A stretch of 64,000 bases of DNA, taken from positions 48,767,134 through 48,831,133 of the forward strand of contig JAAONU010000001.1 of NCBI GenBank assembly GCA_012932295.1, in the 5' to 3' direction. The first letter of the stretch is position 1. Every line of letters starts with the position of its first letter. A program made the position numbers and the translations under genes. This document shows positions 23,814-37,131 of the stretch, one piece after another. Under the pieces are notes generated by a model, which made no database searches, was not told the DNA's origin, and was given only the letters and a program-made list of their open reading frames with translations. This stretch comes from Cyclina sinensis. Lineage: Eukaryota; Mollusca; Bivalvia; Venerida; Veneridae.

Positions 23814-26800
23814 AATAGCAACTGCAGCTGGTCATAGTTACCAGTTCTCCATTTGTTGTTGTTTTAAGCATAGCATTTTAAAGTTTTGAAATAAACCTTT
23901 ATGATGCAAAACTTATCAAACTCGAAACTCTTGTTCTTTACCTTAATAGGTGAATATATCATACGTAAAACACCATTAAAAGAAAGCTTAATTGATTCCA
24001 AAGCTTAATAATATTTTATTGCATTTTCGACATTTGTATAAACAGAGTAAACATAAATCGAAGAAAAGTGCAAATGGGTTGGGCTACAAGTTTTAACAAC
24101 ATTAGGGACAGCCCTTTCCTAAGTGTCTGTTTTATAGTCTATATAATCGATTTAGTAATTATACAATCGAAATTGAAAAAATATGTTCCAAAGCTGACTT
24201 TAACATTAATGAAAATGTTTTGTTTTTTTTCAATACACTAACGCCAAAACTAAGTGGTCTAAGAGATTTTTTAAAATTTGTTTTAATTGAAAACTCTTTA
24301 ATTAAGCACACTTGAAATATGATAAATAACATATTAAACTGGCACCAGGTGGTATTGCTAAAATTAATATGAAATATTGCTGATATCAAACGCGATATAT
24401 CTGTGCCAGGCCTTCATTTATTATCCTTTGAATAACATCATTGACCGACAAAAAAACTATGATAATATTATTTACAGAAACATGTCCTATTAACACTAGC
24501 TCTTCTCTTAGACAATGCAGCCTCAACTCTATATTAATTTCACGAGTATTCGAGGATTAATCAGAAAAAAAAGACGTGTTGCTGCACATGGCGAACATTT
24601 TCAACATCTTACATCCAAACATGTTCACTTAAATTTGGAAAACCTTTACACATTTCAGTATCAATTCGTTTCTTCAAAGGAAATGAAAGAGAGTAGAAAA
24701 ATGACATAAGCTGAATTTGAATTTTCTTTTTTTGTTTAAAGAACAAATTTGGCCTCAAAAAAATATTCGGAGACCAGAAAAACAAGAATGTCATTAATAG
24801 TTAGCAGAGAAATATCCGAAATATCCTAAATTAATGAATAACTTTAGGGTAATGATTGAAAGAGAATGAGTTTCCACATGTACGCAGAAAATCGTAAGAC
24901 ATTGTTCTGTAACAAAGGATATTGATTCAAAACTTAAAATTTGAAACAGAAGCTGCGGTAAAGCATTTGGCGTATGACGTTTATGGCTTTTAGAATTATT
25001 AGATTGCTAGCCATTTATGACACAAATCTTTCTGATGTTTTGTCTAATAATTCTTCGTGAAAAGTGCAGTTTACTTTTTTAACACACATAGTTCGATAAA
25101 GCAAGGTTCAGACACGCGGTTGAATGTTAATGTAAATTATTCAAAACTGCATTTCTTGAAAACTGCAAATTCTTTCAGACTTTGGTCTTAAGTAAGAGTT
25201 ATTACGGACACAAAAAGTAAAATAACAGTGCTTCCCTTACAAAACACTTCAGCTTCTCTCATTTATTGTCGAGTCATTTGAAGCCATCCCACGAGTGTTT
25301 AAACTGACGCGAAGGTTCTGCGTTTAATAATGTTTAGAAGAAAACAATTTTACAGTTCAGTTTTAATACGGAGTGGATAAGTTTACATTTCCAATTGAAA
25401 AGTATTTCGTTATCAACCCACATAGTTTCTGCACAAAAAAGGTCACTTGTTGTATTGTTCAAATGAAAGAAATCTAAATGTTAAACAACAATTTATTTTT
25501 GAAATTATATTAGATAAGAAATATATGCTAAATGTATTTTTTCCAGTTAGCTGTCTAATTTCACTTTTGACCTGTTTAGGGATAATGACGTAAAACAAAG
25601 GTGAATGAATATCTGCACGACCTATATTAGAAGATATCCATATACTTACGCACTATTGTTTGCCGAGATGGCAAATAGCTAGAATATATACTTCATATTC
25701 ACGAAATTTTAATTAAGTATCCTGACTGAATTACTTTTTCTCCGATTTATCGTTTTGTAAATGCACGTTGAAACCTGCTCAGGTCGAGCGTGTATGAATA
25801 TCTACAATACAATCGAACTGTAGAACCATTGATTACAATGATGTCTACTCCGCCGATTGCGGTTGAGATATTTTTGTCTATGTCATTGTGTGATAGCAAA
25901 TAGTAAGTTATAAAAACAATTTCGTAGATGCATATTTCAGTAGAAGATAAGACTACATTACATCGGTATATCCATGTTTGAACTATTTTGTTGCGCCTTT
26001 GTTATAATCGGATGTAATGCGGTTCTACTTTCGTAGTTTGTAATGAATGTACAGTGGAGAGAAGAAAAACATCACCAACAAGATGGTAAGAGTTATTGAC
26101 CGATCATAAAATCAGCCCAATATAATGTCATATTTGGTAGGCTTCCAGTGTACAGCCATATCATTACCTGTCATTTGTTTTTTTGGTTGTAGTTTGCTTC
26201 CGAATGTAAAACACTTTCTCCGGTACTCTAATCCATATCATTTTTATTTTATAGTAATATGATAGTACTGATGACGGACATTTTTTTAAAGAAAATCAAG
26301 CTTGATAAAAATAATGTTTGATTAATAAAAGCCATGTTTATGCAAAAATAAAATAATGGAAACAAATGTATATTAGCTGAATGGTTATTATGGGCATGTA
26401 GACAAAATACTCAGACTTAAACTTCGTACCCAGATGCAGATGGCTTGACGTATTCACTTTGACGTTTTCTTACCTGAAAATATAAATAATAACATGTTTA
26501 ACTGGAAAATGTTAATTAATATATGAAGCGTTTTGACAGAATTGACGTTATGGATGTGCATAAAGTAACGTGTGTGTAGGTACCTGTGGTTAGTATGCAA
26601 AACAATTAAGAAATGAAACTGAAATCTTTGATTTATACAGTGCACAAAATTTGATTTATAAATTGCCTTTGATTAATATAAAGCATTTAAAACTAGGCTA
26701 CTTAATTACGTTCTACAGTTGGCTAAACATGGGGTTTGTTTGCATACCGTTTCTCCATTCCCGGTATAATATTTACAAGGAAAAAATGACCCTATAAGGA

Positions 26801-26976
26801 CAAAGTAACGCACCAAACATCGGGGAATGTTTTAAAAGGAAAAATAATTATTGCGTGTACTAAAATTTCAGAATTTAGATATGTAATGCAATTAGGCTTC
26901 TAACGAACATTCCCATTATTTGAAAAGCAAAATACATCTAAATACCTATAAATCTGCAAGAGACTCCAAAGGCTTC

Positions 26977-27477
26977 ACTAACAGTATGATACATCTACTG
27001 AATGCAAGATACCTACGGTCACGTGGGTCACAAGACCTGTAGCAGATCTAAAAAAATATAAACATAACGAATGTCAAATGTCTTTGTAAATCATGTTGTG
27101 ATTTTTTATCTTTTCTTTTAAGTATACTTTATCTTTGCTAGTCATTTAACATTCTAAAGGAAATTAATGTTCTAAATATTCAAAATAATAATATAATAAT
27201 ATCAATATTCAAAATTTAATAGAAAATTTTCAAAAACTCATTAAAATTATATCAACTATAACATACGTTTAAACACAAAAGTCACTTCCTAACATGTATC
27301 GTCTTGTTTTCTAGTCTGACTTTTCTGTCATGTTTACTACAATATAAATAAAAACTTAGATTTATGTTTTCTGGAATGCTGTACGCCAAATATGTAGGCT
27401 CTGGGCTTTTTCGTTACGGAAAAATGTATAAAATAATTCCTCATGTCTTTGTACTTTTCATTATATTTTGGATTAAA
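26977..27477. other. AT-rich stretch after unit C
   Basis: No gene or clear repeat; homology between A and C stops at about 26976. Confidence 0.5.
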
Positions 27478-28062
27478 CCTGTGACCCGCTTTTGGGGCAA
27501 AAATGATCCAAGGGGAATAACTTGAATAATCTTAGTAGATATTCACAAGAAAAAACTACATACAAAATTTCAGAATTCTCAGCTCTCTGGTTTCTGACCC
27601 ATCTGACCCCGATAATGGAGCCAAAAATTATCTCGAAGACAAAGTTTGAACGATGTCGGTAATGGGGTACTGGCCTTGAGGGTTCAATTAAGACATTTTT
27701 TTAATCTATATATTTCTATATAAAACTTGTGACTCCTCGGATGGAGCCTGTATTAAACCCAGGTGCATAAACTTGGTAGAGGGCCACTACACATTGCTAC
27801 ACAAAATTTTAAAGCCTTGTGGTTTTCGACATGTTGCTCTGTATTGTTGCCATAGCAATATTAGTTTTGAATGGAATAGAATTCTTTAAACAATGTGGTT
27901 GGAGTTTCATGTATTGAACATCCGTGCCAACTTTGACTAAGTGGTTAACGCGAGGAAATCCTGTTTAAAGCTAAACCTTTACGACGCACGACAGACAAAG
28001 GACTATCAAAAAAGCTCAACATGAACAATTTGTAGTCAGGTGAGCTCATGGTGAGCTTAAAT
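27478..28062 (-). mobile_element. AGCTCACCTGA-family repeat, copy 1 (reverse)
   Basis: Read on the minus strand it starts AGCTCACCTGACTACA, followed by TTTGTCTGTCGTGCGTCGT, the order seen at 41262 on the plus strand. On the plus strand it contains phrases of this family such as CTTGTGACTCCTCGGATGGA and CTTGGTAGAGGGCCAC. It has no coding capacity. I recognise the family as a very abundant repeat of bivalve genomes but cannot assign a transposon class. Confidence 0.65.
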
Positions 28063-31000
28063 CATAAAAGATCTGTGATGATTAAAACTGTTCATAGCAA
28101 AATAATTTATTTATTTATTTATTTTCAAAAAACGATTCTTATTCTATGTGTGCTGAACAGTTATGATGTAAATTATAGAATTAAGGCTTCATGATAAATA
28201 AGACCACCCTCAAGTTCTGTAGATGGACTTACAAACAACTGCTTAAACATGAACTTCTGGTTACCTTGATCTTGATAGAAAGAATGAAATTAACATTCAG
28301 TCTTCAACAGTAATGGTTTCTCAAGTGTTTGTAGCTGTTTTAAGTGTTGAAAGAACAATAGGTTTTTAAGTTCGGGTGTACTTTATGTTAGTATATTATA
28401 TTTTATCTGTATAAAAGAATTGGATGAGCTAATCTGTGGTTCCGACACGTGTTGGATATAACACACAAGTCTTCAGAAGAGGTATACTGGGCTCTACCAA
28501 AAAAATAAAAGCTTTATGCTTTAGTATTCTTTCGTAATAAATACTTTTAGTGTTGAAGAAAGAGCCATTATGCATGCTTTATTTCTATGGAATATCAAAT
28601 AACATACACAATAGATTAAACAAAGAAAGTCCATTCGTAAGTAGAAGAGCAAAAATCTAAAAATGTTGCAAAACTGTTGCAAAATTTTCATTTGATTAAT
28701 TCTGCACTAGAATTTACCTGACACTTTATCTTATAATAATTTAAGTGCCTAGTACTGGACGAGGGACTATTCCATCAAGACTATTTGAGTTCCCAAATGA
28801 AATTAAACATATCATATGTTATAAGCAAACACCATGTTAAGACAACTACTATCTATATTTTTAAAGAATAAAATAAAATCTGGTCCACAGTCTTTTCGCC
28901 GCTGTTTCTGTAACATTCATTTACATGATCAATGTTAACCAACTATTCTTAAACAAAGGCTGAGTTGTGCTTACACAAGAATAGTAAACCCTAGCGGGCG
29001 GGCTTCGATCAGTGAATTAATGTCTAGGCGTTTCATATACGAGTGTATTATATATAATATACATTGTTCTGGATGGATTAGTTTACAAGGTAGTTCATTC
29101 ACAGGCTAAAGTACTGTTTACGTGAATAGATTCTATGCATTTAAACAACCTTTTACCCTAATCTAATTGTTCCGCTTTTGTTTATATCAGACCAGTTATT
29201 GATAGATATTTTGTACAGCCTTCCATCATTTGCAGATCTGAATATTGATTGCCATAAATTTAACTTAAACGTTATTATAATATTGCCTGCTTGGCCAAAG
29301 TCTGAAACAATTATCGGCCTTGACGACCCCTTGTGTACAATTAGATAAAGATGCAAGCGCAGCACGACTATGCAGTAAATTGCAGTGTCAGCTGTAATAA
29401 CCGCCTATTACGTCAGATGAAAAGTGAGAACTGAGCACTGCATTTCACCCAATAAAACAAATCATTTTTTTTTAAATTACACATCATTGAAATTGGGAAA
29501 TATCTGAAGTAAAATTTGCTGTCTATTTTTTGTTTACAATTTATCTGGAACGTTATTTATTTAAAATGAATGATATAAAAAAGAATCAATGCTGTGTTTT
29601 TTTGCATTACAAATGTTGAAATTAGAAAAACATTTTTTTTGCAAATTCTGTATTATGTTATAAAATGCTGACAGAGGCAAATTTCCTGCTATTATTTGAA
29701 TACTCTTGTCTAATGGTGTCTTTATTTCTTTTATCCTCTAACAAATGCCTACGTCTGTGTTGTTTTTTTTTCCTTTTGGCTTAAGAAACTTGTTGCCTGA
29801 AGTATCGAAAGGTCAGCCAAGAAGATGCCATCATTTGAGTACAAAGGGAGTTCCTGTGAAGGTTAATCAATGTCATGTAAAATTAATGCTTGGCTTTAGA
29901 CACCCAATTACACGTGTTAAGACCGTGCGCGGCAAGAGTGAGGGCGTAAAGTTTGAAAAGTGAAATCGTTGAAAAATAGTGTTTCTGTGCCCACATTTAT
30001 ACTGTAACCAATCGGAAAATTAGAAAAGTGAACATTGGATATATAGATTAGACATTTTTTGCAGAAAAAAATCAATTAAAGCATGATGATACTGGGATTT
30101 TAGTACATTTAATCAGTTTTGCGTATATGTATATACCAAAACAGATTTTCTATATTTCATTTTATTTTCTATAAACTGTTGTTGTTTTTTGCATGCCACA
30201 ATACAAGCCTACATTTCCTGATGTATTTTAGTGTCTTACCAAATTCAAAAAAGAAAAGAAAAAAAAACTTCGGAAGTGAACAAGGATTTTCAGTGTAATA
30301 TACATCTTAATATGCTTGTAAGATTGTATTGTTGTATGACTGAATGTCACTTAATCTAACAATTTTCAGACAGTTATGTTTCAATATCATAATCATTTTT
30401 AATGCTACGCTTTGTTTACCATCTTTTTTAAGTTTATTGTTCTATCTTCATTTACACAGATCTACTGACCAAATGAATAATTTTAAAAGGCTATTGTATT
30501 AATATGAAATCAAACAGTAGTTTTAACAATGAAATGGCTATCTTTTAGAAATCATTGTTTTGTATAGCACAATAACTACTTACTCGTAAATTAAGGTTTG
30601 TCCGCAAAATTGAAGAATATTTCTGTGGTGTTTATTATGAACATTAACAATAAAAAAAGACCACCACAGACGTTAAGACCACTGCTTATCTTGTAAATAG
30701 AACATTTTCAGTATCTTGAAAGAACTGAGTGGAGTAAATATACAGACTACATTAATGATGCTATCTTTATTGTTTGATGCTGTTTTCTGTTATGAAGGAA
30801 CAGGAGTTTTCAGAACAAGAACTGACCTAATCTTTGTATATGAGGAAGGAGGGATCCTAACTCGCTATTACAACACGATCGTCATTTGAAAAGAAATCTT
30901 TGGCTTTTTCTAAAGATGTATTTACAGGACAATGTTTTCAGTGGTCTCTCCAGGTATAGGCTTTTTTTACCGAAGTACGAATTATTTTTTTAATCATTGG

Positions 31001-32030
31001 CATGCTTATTTTTATTAAACAACTAATAAAATATTATATCATTATATCAAACGACGTCATCGCGCATCTGCTCTTTGCTCCCATGCGAACCGTGTTTTTA
31101 TCATATTGAACTGGTATCTGTTTTAAAATCATGCAAAGGTCTAAACTTTATTTTACACTATCAACTGGTCATGCAAAGTTCTAACAATCTTCATTACAAA
31201 TTGCAGGGTACAACACTGTTGTTACACAAAAACGTGTTTGTTTAATTCTATCAAATTTCAAGCGCGAAGGATATCACTATGATTTCCTTTGCATAATGAT
31301 AGTTACCTAATGTAACAAAATTAACATCATTTCGCAATATTGCAATGTGACCTTTCAATGTGACACGCTTGTTAATTAATTGTTATGGGTTTAAAATAAA
31401 AAGGAAATAATGATATGTTGTACATTTTTTAGTCTTTACGCCGATGTTTTGAGAACATTTCTTTAAAATGCATATACAGGTATATTAAGAACAGAAGACT
31501 AATTATATATCAGCCTGAGGTTATGCAAAGGTTGACCTTATTTTAGATACAGCGAACTTTGTCAGAAAACTATCAACTTTAAATAATATTATTTGGGCTT
31601 CATATAAATGCAGTTTACACTTTTTGCTTATACCAAAATACAATTATAGTTCTGGATATTTCTGTTTCTAGGGTTTCACAAAAATAGCTGCGTACAAAAA
31701 GTTACAGATTCGACAATCTAATTAAGTTCTCAATGTAACTACGGTTAGATCTGAAGGCGACCTATTCAGTTCTGTCTTCTTGATAATCTGGATGTCCAGT
31801 ATTGTTATTTATATCCCAGCCAATAAGACTGAATCTTTTGACGTGTCTTTATGGTTTACCTGTACACACGGCGTGTTAATGTTGAGTGTGTACGCTTCTA
31901 TAGCATGTTTAAATCATCTTGAATATTTTGAAAAAAAATTGTGTTTCGTAGGATAAATGAATTCTTCTTCGATTAATATAAGTTTATCAAAGTTTCGGTT
32001 TGTATTTTCTAAATGAATATTAATAAGAAT
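28063..32030. other. Diverged, gene-free spacer
   Basis: No exon is recognisable; the longest open frames are short. Weak collinear matches to the A/C unit are visible: 28420-28640 resembles 9100-9300 and 61900-62140 (TAACACACAAGTCTTCAGAA), 30990-31040 resembles 9243-9290 (GGCATGCTTATTTTTATT), and 31400-31490 resembles 20930-21000. 29380-29460 resembles 55920-55990 (CTGCATTTCACCCAATAAAA). It is therefore probably a much older copy of the unit. A short ATTT run lies at about 28103-28124. Confidence 0.5.
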
Positions 32031-33046
32031 ACAAGTATTAGCATTTCCAAAAATGCTTGAAATCGCCGTTCAGCCATGCATTTCGTCTTATCCATAGATG
32101 AATGTATTTCATGTTCTTCATTCATTAATTTGATAATCTTACAACATGCTTTGCACTGAAAAGCGAAGTTATATTTGATAATTTTCACACAGAAATTATA
32201 AAGTAGATGAAATATACATTGTAATTTTTATTGTAGCTGGACTATTTTTGAAAGCTGACGATTTGGTTTCTTTATGAAAACATCCCAATATCTTTATACA
32301 TCATGTTAAAATTTGCAGCATTAAAACCTTGTAAATATTGCTTGGTTGTAAACCAGTCTACGCATAATTAATTGACTATTTGCGTAGTTTTTTAACTTTA
32401 TTTATTACTAAAAAATGTATACTTAACAAAAGCTAGATACAGTTCTTCAATACCATAAGAATATTATATGTACAATTTAAACAGATTAAATTTTAGGTAA
32501 AAAATACGATATTGCCCTGACCCTAATCAAACATATATAAAACACGGAAAAATCCTGATCAAACTCCTTGCACCGGTCACGTCACGCTTTGCTACTTTTA
32601 CTGTACTAATCAGGGGAAGTAACCCCTGCGGGGAGTTTGTATCCTGATTAGAATCGCCAGGAAGCAAGCATTTATTTTTTTCTTTAAGTGCAAGTTTTGG
32701 AAAAAAACAAATAAACCATACTCTTATTTAGACTTCATTCTCTAGTTAAAAATGACATGTAGCAAAAAATATTGCGATTATCCTGTATTTATCCTACACG
32801 AGCCTGAAGACTGGTACTGAGATCGTACATTGATGATGGTATTTTTCAGTTGTAAGAATAAGTAACCCGACAAACATGGCGGTTGGGCGAGTCCATTTAC
32901 GCATCCCTTGCTGAAGAATGTTGTCGTCCATTTGGTTATCATGTGATATGAAATGCTTTGCTTTGATTGGCTAAAGGCAGGCGGTGTACAGGCAAAACTG
33001 TTCAAATCTTGTTAATTGTATATATCGCCGTCCAGGAACGGCGATA
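32031..33046. mobile_element. Hairpin-ended non-autonomous element, copy 2
   Basis: The longer sister of 9519-10306. It shares the same start and the terminal palindrome (one mismatch here: GAACGGCGATA), plus about 225 extra bases at 32285-32510 that are missing from copy 1. The near identity of the two copies contrasts with the old divergence around them, so this family moved much later than the duplications. The minus-strand frame at 32778-33005 is not recognisable as a protein. Confidence 0.75.
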
Positions 33047-35540
33047 ATGAGCATGACAAAAATATTCAAGTAAACAGGCCTGTTTATTATGGTATACATG
33101 GAGTATCTGTCAAATGTCAAAAGCTACTGGAGATTTTCCCACACATACAATTATCTCAATATTTACAATTTTGCCTCAATTAACTGTGACGTTTATGGCA
33201 GAAAACGACTGAGTAATTTGGGATCCCTGTTAAATATAGATTTTTCATATGCGTTCAATGGTTAAAAATAGTAACTGATTTACCTTTAAAAACTTGAAAG
33301 CTAGGCACTGATTGGCTGATATAAAAGCCATGAGAAGGTAACTTTCTTTTGTTGACGTTCGGATCCTAATAGCAGTGTTATTGTGGAGATGATTTAAATT
33401 AGTTTGCAGATTCGTTGCATTTAAACGAGAAACGTTTACCAACATTTTATTGTTTTCGTTGTTTGTTAATAATAGAATGAAAATTTCACGTAATCTATAT
33501 CAATTGCAGCTCTGAATTACATGTACATGATCTTTCCAGACACGTCATCTTTAAGATGTTTCCATATCAGCTTGGATACCAGCATTTTACAGCAGAATAA
33601 AATGAGATCTGAGTACAGCATTCCAGTCATTGAAATCAAAATCTTTTTAAAACAGAAATTCAAACGAAGGTCATACTTACATGCAACTTGACGTCAGTGA
33701 CAGCGGAAAATGCCTCAAATAAGTGTTTTTGTCTAGTATTTTGAACTTTTTTGAAAGCTCTTTGTATTGGATGAAAGACTTTACAAAGAGTAAATGTCTT
33801 ATAGAAGTTTTCGTACTTACTTTTGAAGATGCTGCATCACTCTATCCGTAACCCTCTTACGAATTACTTTGCCCGTGTTTGTAATTTGAAGAACAGATAA
33901 TATCTTAGGGGACATGATGCCTCAGGTAAACCAAGAATCATCTGAAAGCCAGTAAGATGCTGTCATAATTCCTAACAAAGGAAATGCATTCAATTATTGA
34001 TTTGGGAGACTCAGTCATAAGTCATCTTTGAGATGAAATAGACATTCAAAGAAAGAAGAAATTTTAAAGTTATGAAAGAACCGGCGTGAATATAAAAGAA
34101 ATGGTACTAACATCGTCGATACATTGTGGACTTGAGTAGGCGCACAACTGGCATGATAAAAAGTTCGAATATTTCCGACACGCTCCTGGAAAAATATTAC
34201 TGCAGACCAGTTATATTTTAGCTTAACAACAGGTTTCTCCTTGTTCTAAGACCGAAATAAACCGTCTAAACTGCAAGTGTCATAATAAAGAGAAAGTTGG
34301 GTGTCATCTAGGAAAATCAAATACATTACTAGATGCTCGGAGGAATTTTATAGGTCATTTGATTTAAAAGTACAACCTATGTTGAATCAAGATTCAGGTT
34401 TTTATTTGTTGCAATGAAGGGATTGGGTTCATCGTTGGTAAGCTTTCTTGTGTGAGTTACTGTCGTTGTTACGCCAAACATGTTATAGTTCAAATAAGCA
34501 GTGCCGTGGAGACATATTTGCAGTTATTCACTGATTTTCCTACTATATTTCATCAGAAACGTAAAGAAACGATCCTCGAATGGACAATTAAAACAGCGCT
34601 GTTGCACGACAATGTTGTTGCTTAATTGTTAGTGCCTGTATATTTTTGCCATGCTTCTTGACCCATTTTAATTTTTAAAGAATCCTAAATTTTGCCGAAT
34701 TCGGCGACAACTCCTAATTACACCGATTAACCAAATTACCATCAATGTTCTAAGTCTAGCCTTCTAACAATTTGAGATTGTGTGTCGTTTAGTAGATATC
34801 CAAATATTAGAAAGTCCCGATGTATTTGTTACAAGTATTGATTTTATTCTTAAAACAAGCTGAACTTATATATTAAAAAGGTTTGAATGTTTTGCTCTAA
34901 GCAATTTATTACAAATGAAAAATCTTGGAAAACGATTTGAATCACTTCGGTTTTGATGGCTTACCGGTGTGACCGGTAAACCTATTCAATTTCATTGAAG
35001 CAGTGCACGTGCGAATGACATGTGATGCTATAAACAACTAAATATTGGATGGAAAAAATAGACTAATGAAAGACGGATATTGTAATAATTTCACACAATA
35101 CATATAACACAATGACTCCAGTTTAACAAAAAAGAAGACAGCACCCATATACTAAGATAAGAAGCAGAGAAGTAATAATTGAAATAAATTAAGCATACCC
35201 ATACCTATTATACATATTTGGTGTAGTGTAGGTAGAAAAGATCAAGTTTTCGTTTTTAATCAACTGCAACAGTTATAAAGTTGTTTGATCCAGTAGATCC
35301 AGTAGAGCATATTGTTTAGCCTAGTTCATTGTTGTACTACCACATAAATGATTTAAGCACAATACGAAATAACTGAAAATGCAATTTCAAGCAAAAGAGC
35401 TCAGTGAAATTTGTTTGCTAAGTTTAAAATCTCATCAGTTTCAAGGAAGGTGATATTCTGCTAAATATTCTGTCCTAGTCTGGAAAATCATAAACATATA
35501 CAGAAACACGTTCAGGAAATGTATCATTTATTACTCAGTA
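33047..35540. other. Gene-free spacer
   Basis: No recognisable gene, transposon or tandem repeat. Two short perfect palindromic words stand out: GCCGAATTCGGC near 34695, and TTACCGGT/ACCGGTAA around a 3-base centre at 34961-34979. Confidence 0.5.
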
Positions 35541-35755
35541 CGAGCTACCTATCTTTGGATTTCAAGATACGATGTATTGAAAGTGCTTGTTAGATAAGCG
35601 ATTACAGTCTGCAAAAGGGTTTACGAGTGTATTTTATACTCTAGTACGCTACTAGTGATCTTTATGCGCTATCTATCTTTGGATTTCAAGATACGATGTA
35701 TTAAAGGTGCTTGTTAGAAAAGCGATTATAATCTACAAAATGTTTTACGAGTGCA
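35541..35755 (+). repeat. 124-bp tandem duplication
   Basis: ATCTTTGGATTTCAAGATAC at 35551 recurs at 35675, and the similarity continues through GATGTATT, GTGCTTGTTAGA, AAGCGATTA, CTACAAAA and TTTACGAGTG. Two diverged copies with a 124-bp offset. Confidence 0.85.
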
Positions 35756-36154
35756 GTTAAGCTTTTAAACTTCTAGTTTCCTTACACAAAGGTCTTATAT
35801 TCTTATTCTTAAAGATTCATGAGCCTTGTAATTCCATTACATGGATTAAAGGAACCCGTATTTTTGTTTCTTATTACCTGGAAAAAAAGCTTTTTTTTTA
35901 CTCTGACGTTCGTTCAAATTTGTTGATCGTTACTGTGCATGTTGCTGATGCCAATATGATAGAGTGAAAGCACACGTTTGGAGCTCAAATATTCATTGTG
36001 TTTCTGTCATGTTATTTTTGTGCATCTGTAAGATTTTCCCCTATTATTTTTGTTGTCAGGAAATCATAATTCACTATTGTCTTTTTATTGATTTTAAAGG
36101 TTCATCAGGTAGACAAATAAATTATCTTCAGCTGAATTGTTTTATTTATATCAT
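35756..36154. other. Spacer before unit D
   Basis: No supported feature. The plus-strand frame at 35964-36176 does not begin at a convincing start codon and has no recognisable content. Confidence 0.45.
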
Positions 36155-36755
36155 TCCGCACAAAATTAAACACTGATGCAGTTTTCAACAACTATCGTAG
36201 ATATATCGAGAAAATATAACGAACTAACCCTGCCAAATATGTTTAAAGTAGCCACCCACCTCTTGAAGTCTTACACGTATAACTTAACAGTTGAAGTCAA
36301 ATGCTCCTTTATAATTGAATTTATACTGAATTTAATGTTTTTTGTTTCTTTTTGACATACATTCTATTTATTACGTCTGTATATCAACCTAAAGGCAGTT
36401 TCTTCTCTTCTTGCGGAAAAGAGTAAGACTTATACATTTCAATAACGGTAGTGAAGTAATCTATATACAGTTTTGGGGCGTATAACCAAACACAATAACA
36501 CTGATTCATCTGTTGTATATAAAACTATCTCTATCTATTTACTTTCTCATGGTTCTCCATTCCCCCACTTTTACTCATCCATGGAAAAATATTAATGATA
36601 ATTCATTTAAATCAATTGAAGATTATACAAAATGCAACTAACTCATGTTACAAATTATCCACATGTTTCGAATGAATTCATGCAAATAACGTTTTATAAA
36701 ATCATTATTCAAATACTCGTGTACTCTACAAGCTTAAGCAGAGATCAATATTGTA

Positions 36756-36802
36756 ATCCCTTCTGCCAGGAAGTACTGGAATTTTCTACAAGGCTTAATC
36801 GC
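36756..36802 (+). repeat. Recurrent conserved block, copy 4
   Basis: ATCCCTTCTGCCAGGAAGTA, CTGGAATTTTCTACAAGGCT, TAATCGC. It is followed at about 36912 by CGATTGGAAACTTGTTTGTT, then by the 35-bp tandem repeat at 37003. Confidence 0.7.
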
Positions 36803-37002
36803 AAATCCTGATCACAATGCAGGCTGACTAATTAAGTGATTGCATTGCTTATCGAAGGAACACAATGAAATGATACTTTACAAATGGCTAGAGATGTACA
36901 GAGATGTAATAGCGATTGGAAACTTGTTTGTTGAAATGCGATATGATACTTAAAGAAAGAACTGAAATGCGATTATTTGCCCCGTACAGGAATTATATTG
37001 TA

Positions 37003-37131
37003 TACTGGTGCGATTTTAAAATGAAGATCGTATTGAATACTTGTGAGATTTTTAAATAAAGTTCGTGTTATACACTGGCGTGATTATCAAATCAATGTCG
37101 TTTTGAATACTGGCGCAAATTTAAAAGCAAT
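37003..37131 (+). repeat. 35-bp degenerate tandem repeat, 3.7 copies
   Basis: TACTGGTGCGATTTTAAAAT and its variants begin at 37003, 37038, 37073 and 37108. Each unit carries a TGGCG/TGGTG core, an AT-rich middle and a TCGT core. The paralogous place in E has a shorter version (42868-42949). Confidence 0.8.

Larger units (their letters stand above)
16188..26976. repeat. Segmental duplication, unit C (about 10.8 kb)
   Basis: The paralogue of unit A, head to tail after fragment B. It lacks the MITE and the hairpin-ended element of A, and has its own insertions at about 22665-23735 and 23789-23813. Like A it contains two positions for the recurrent block: the first (about 16640) is reduced to its flank, the second is intact at 22150-22196. 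Open frames here (for example 18459-18720 and 20949-21188) do not match known proteins and are broken or unmatched in A. Confidence 0.85.
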
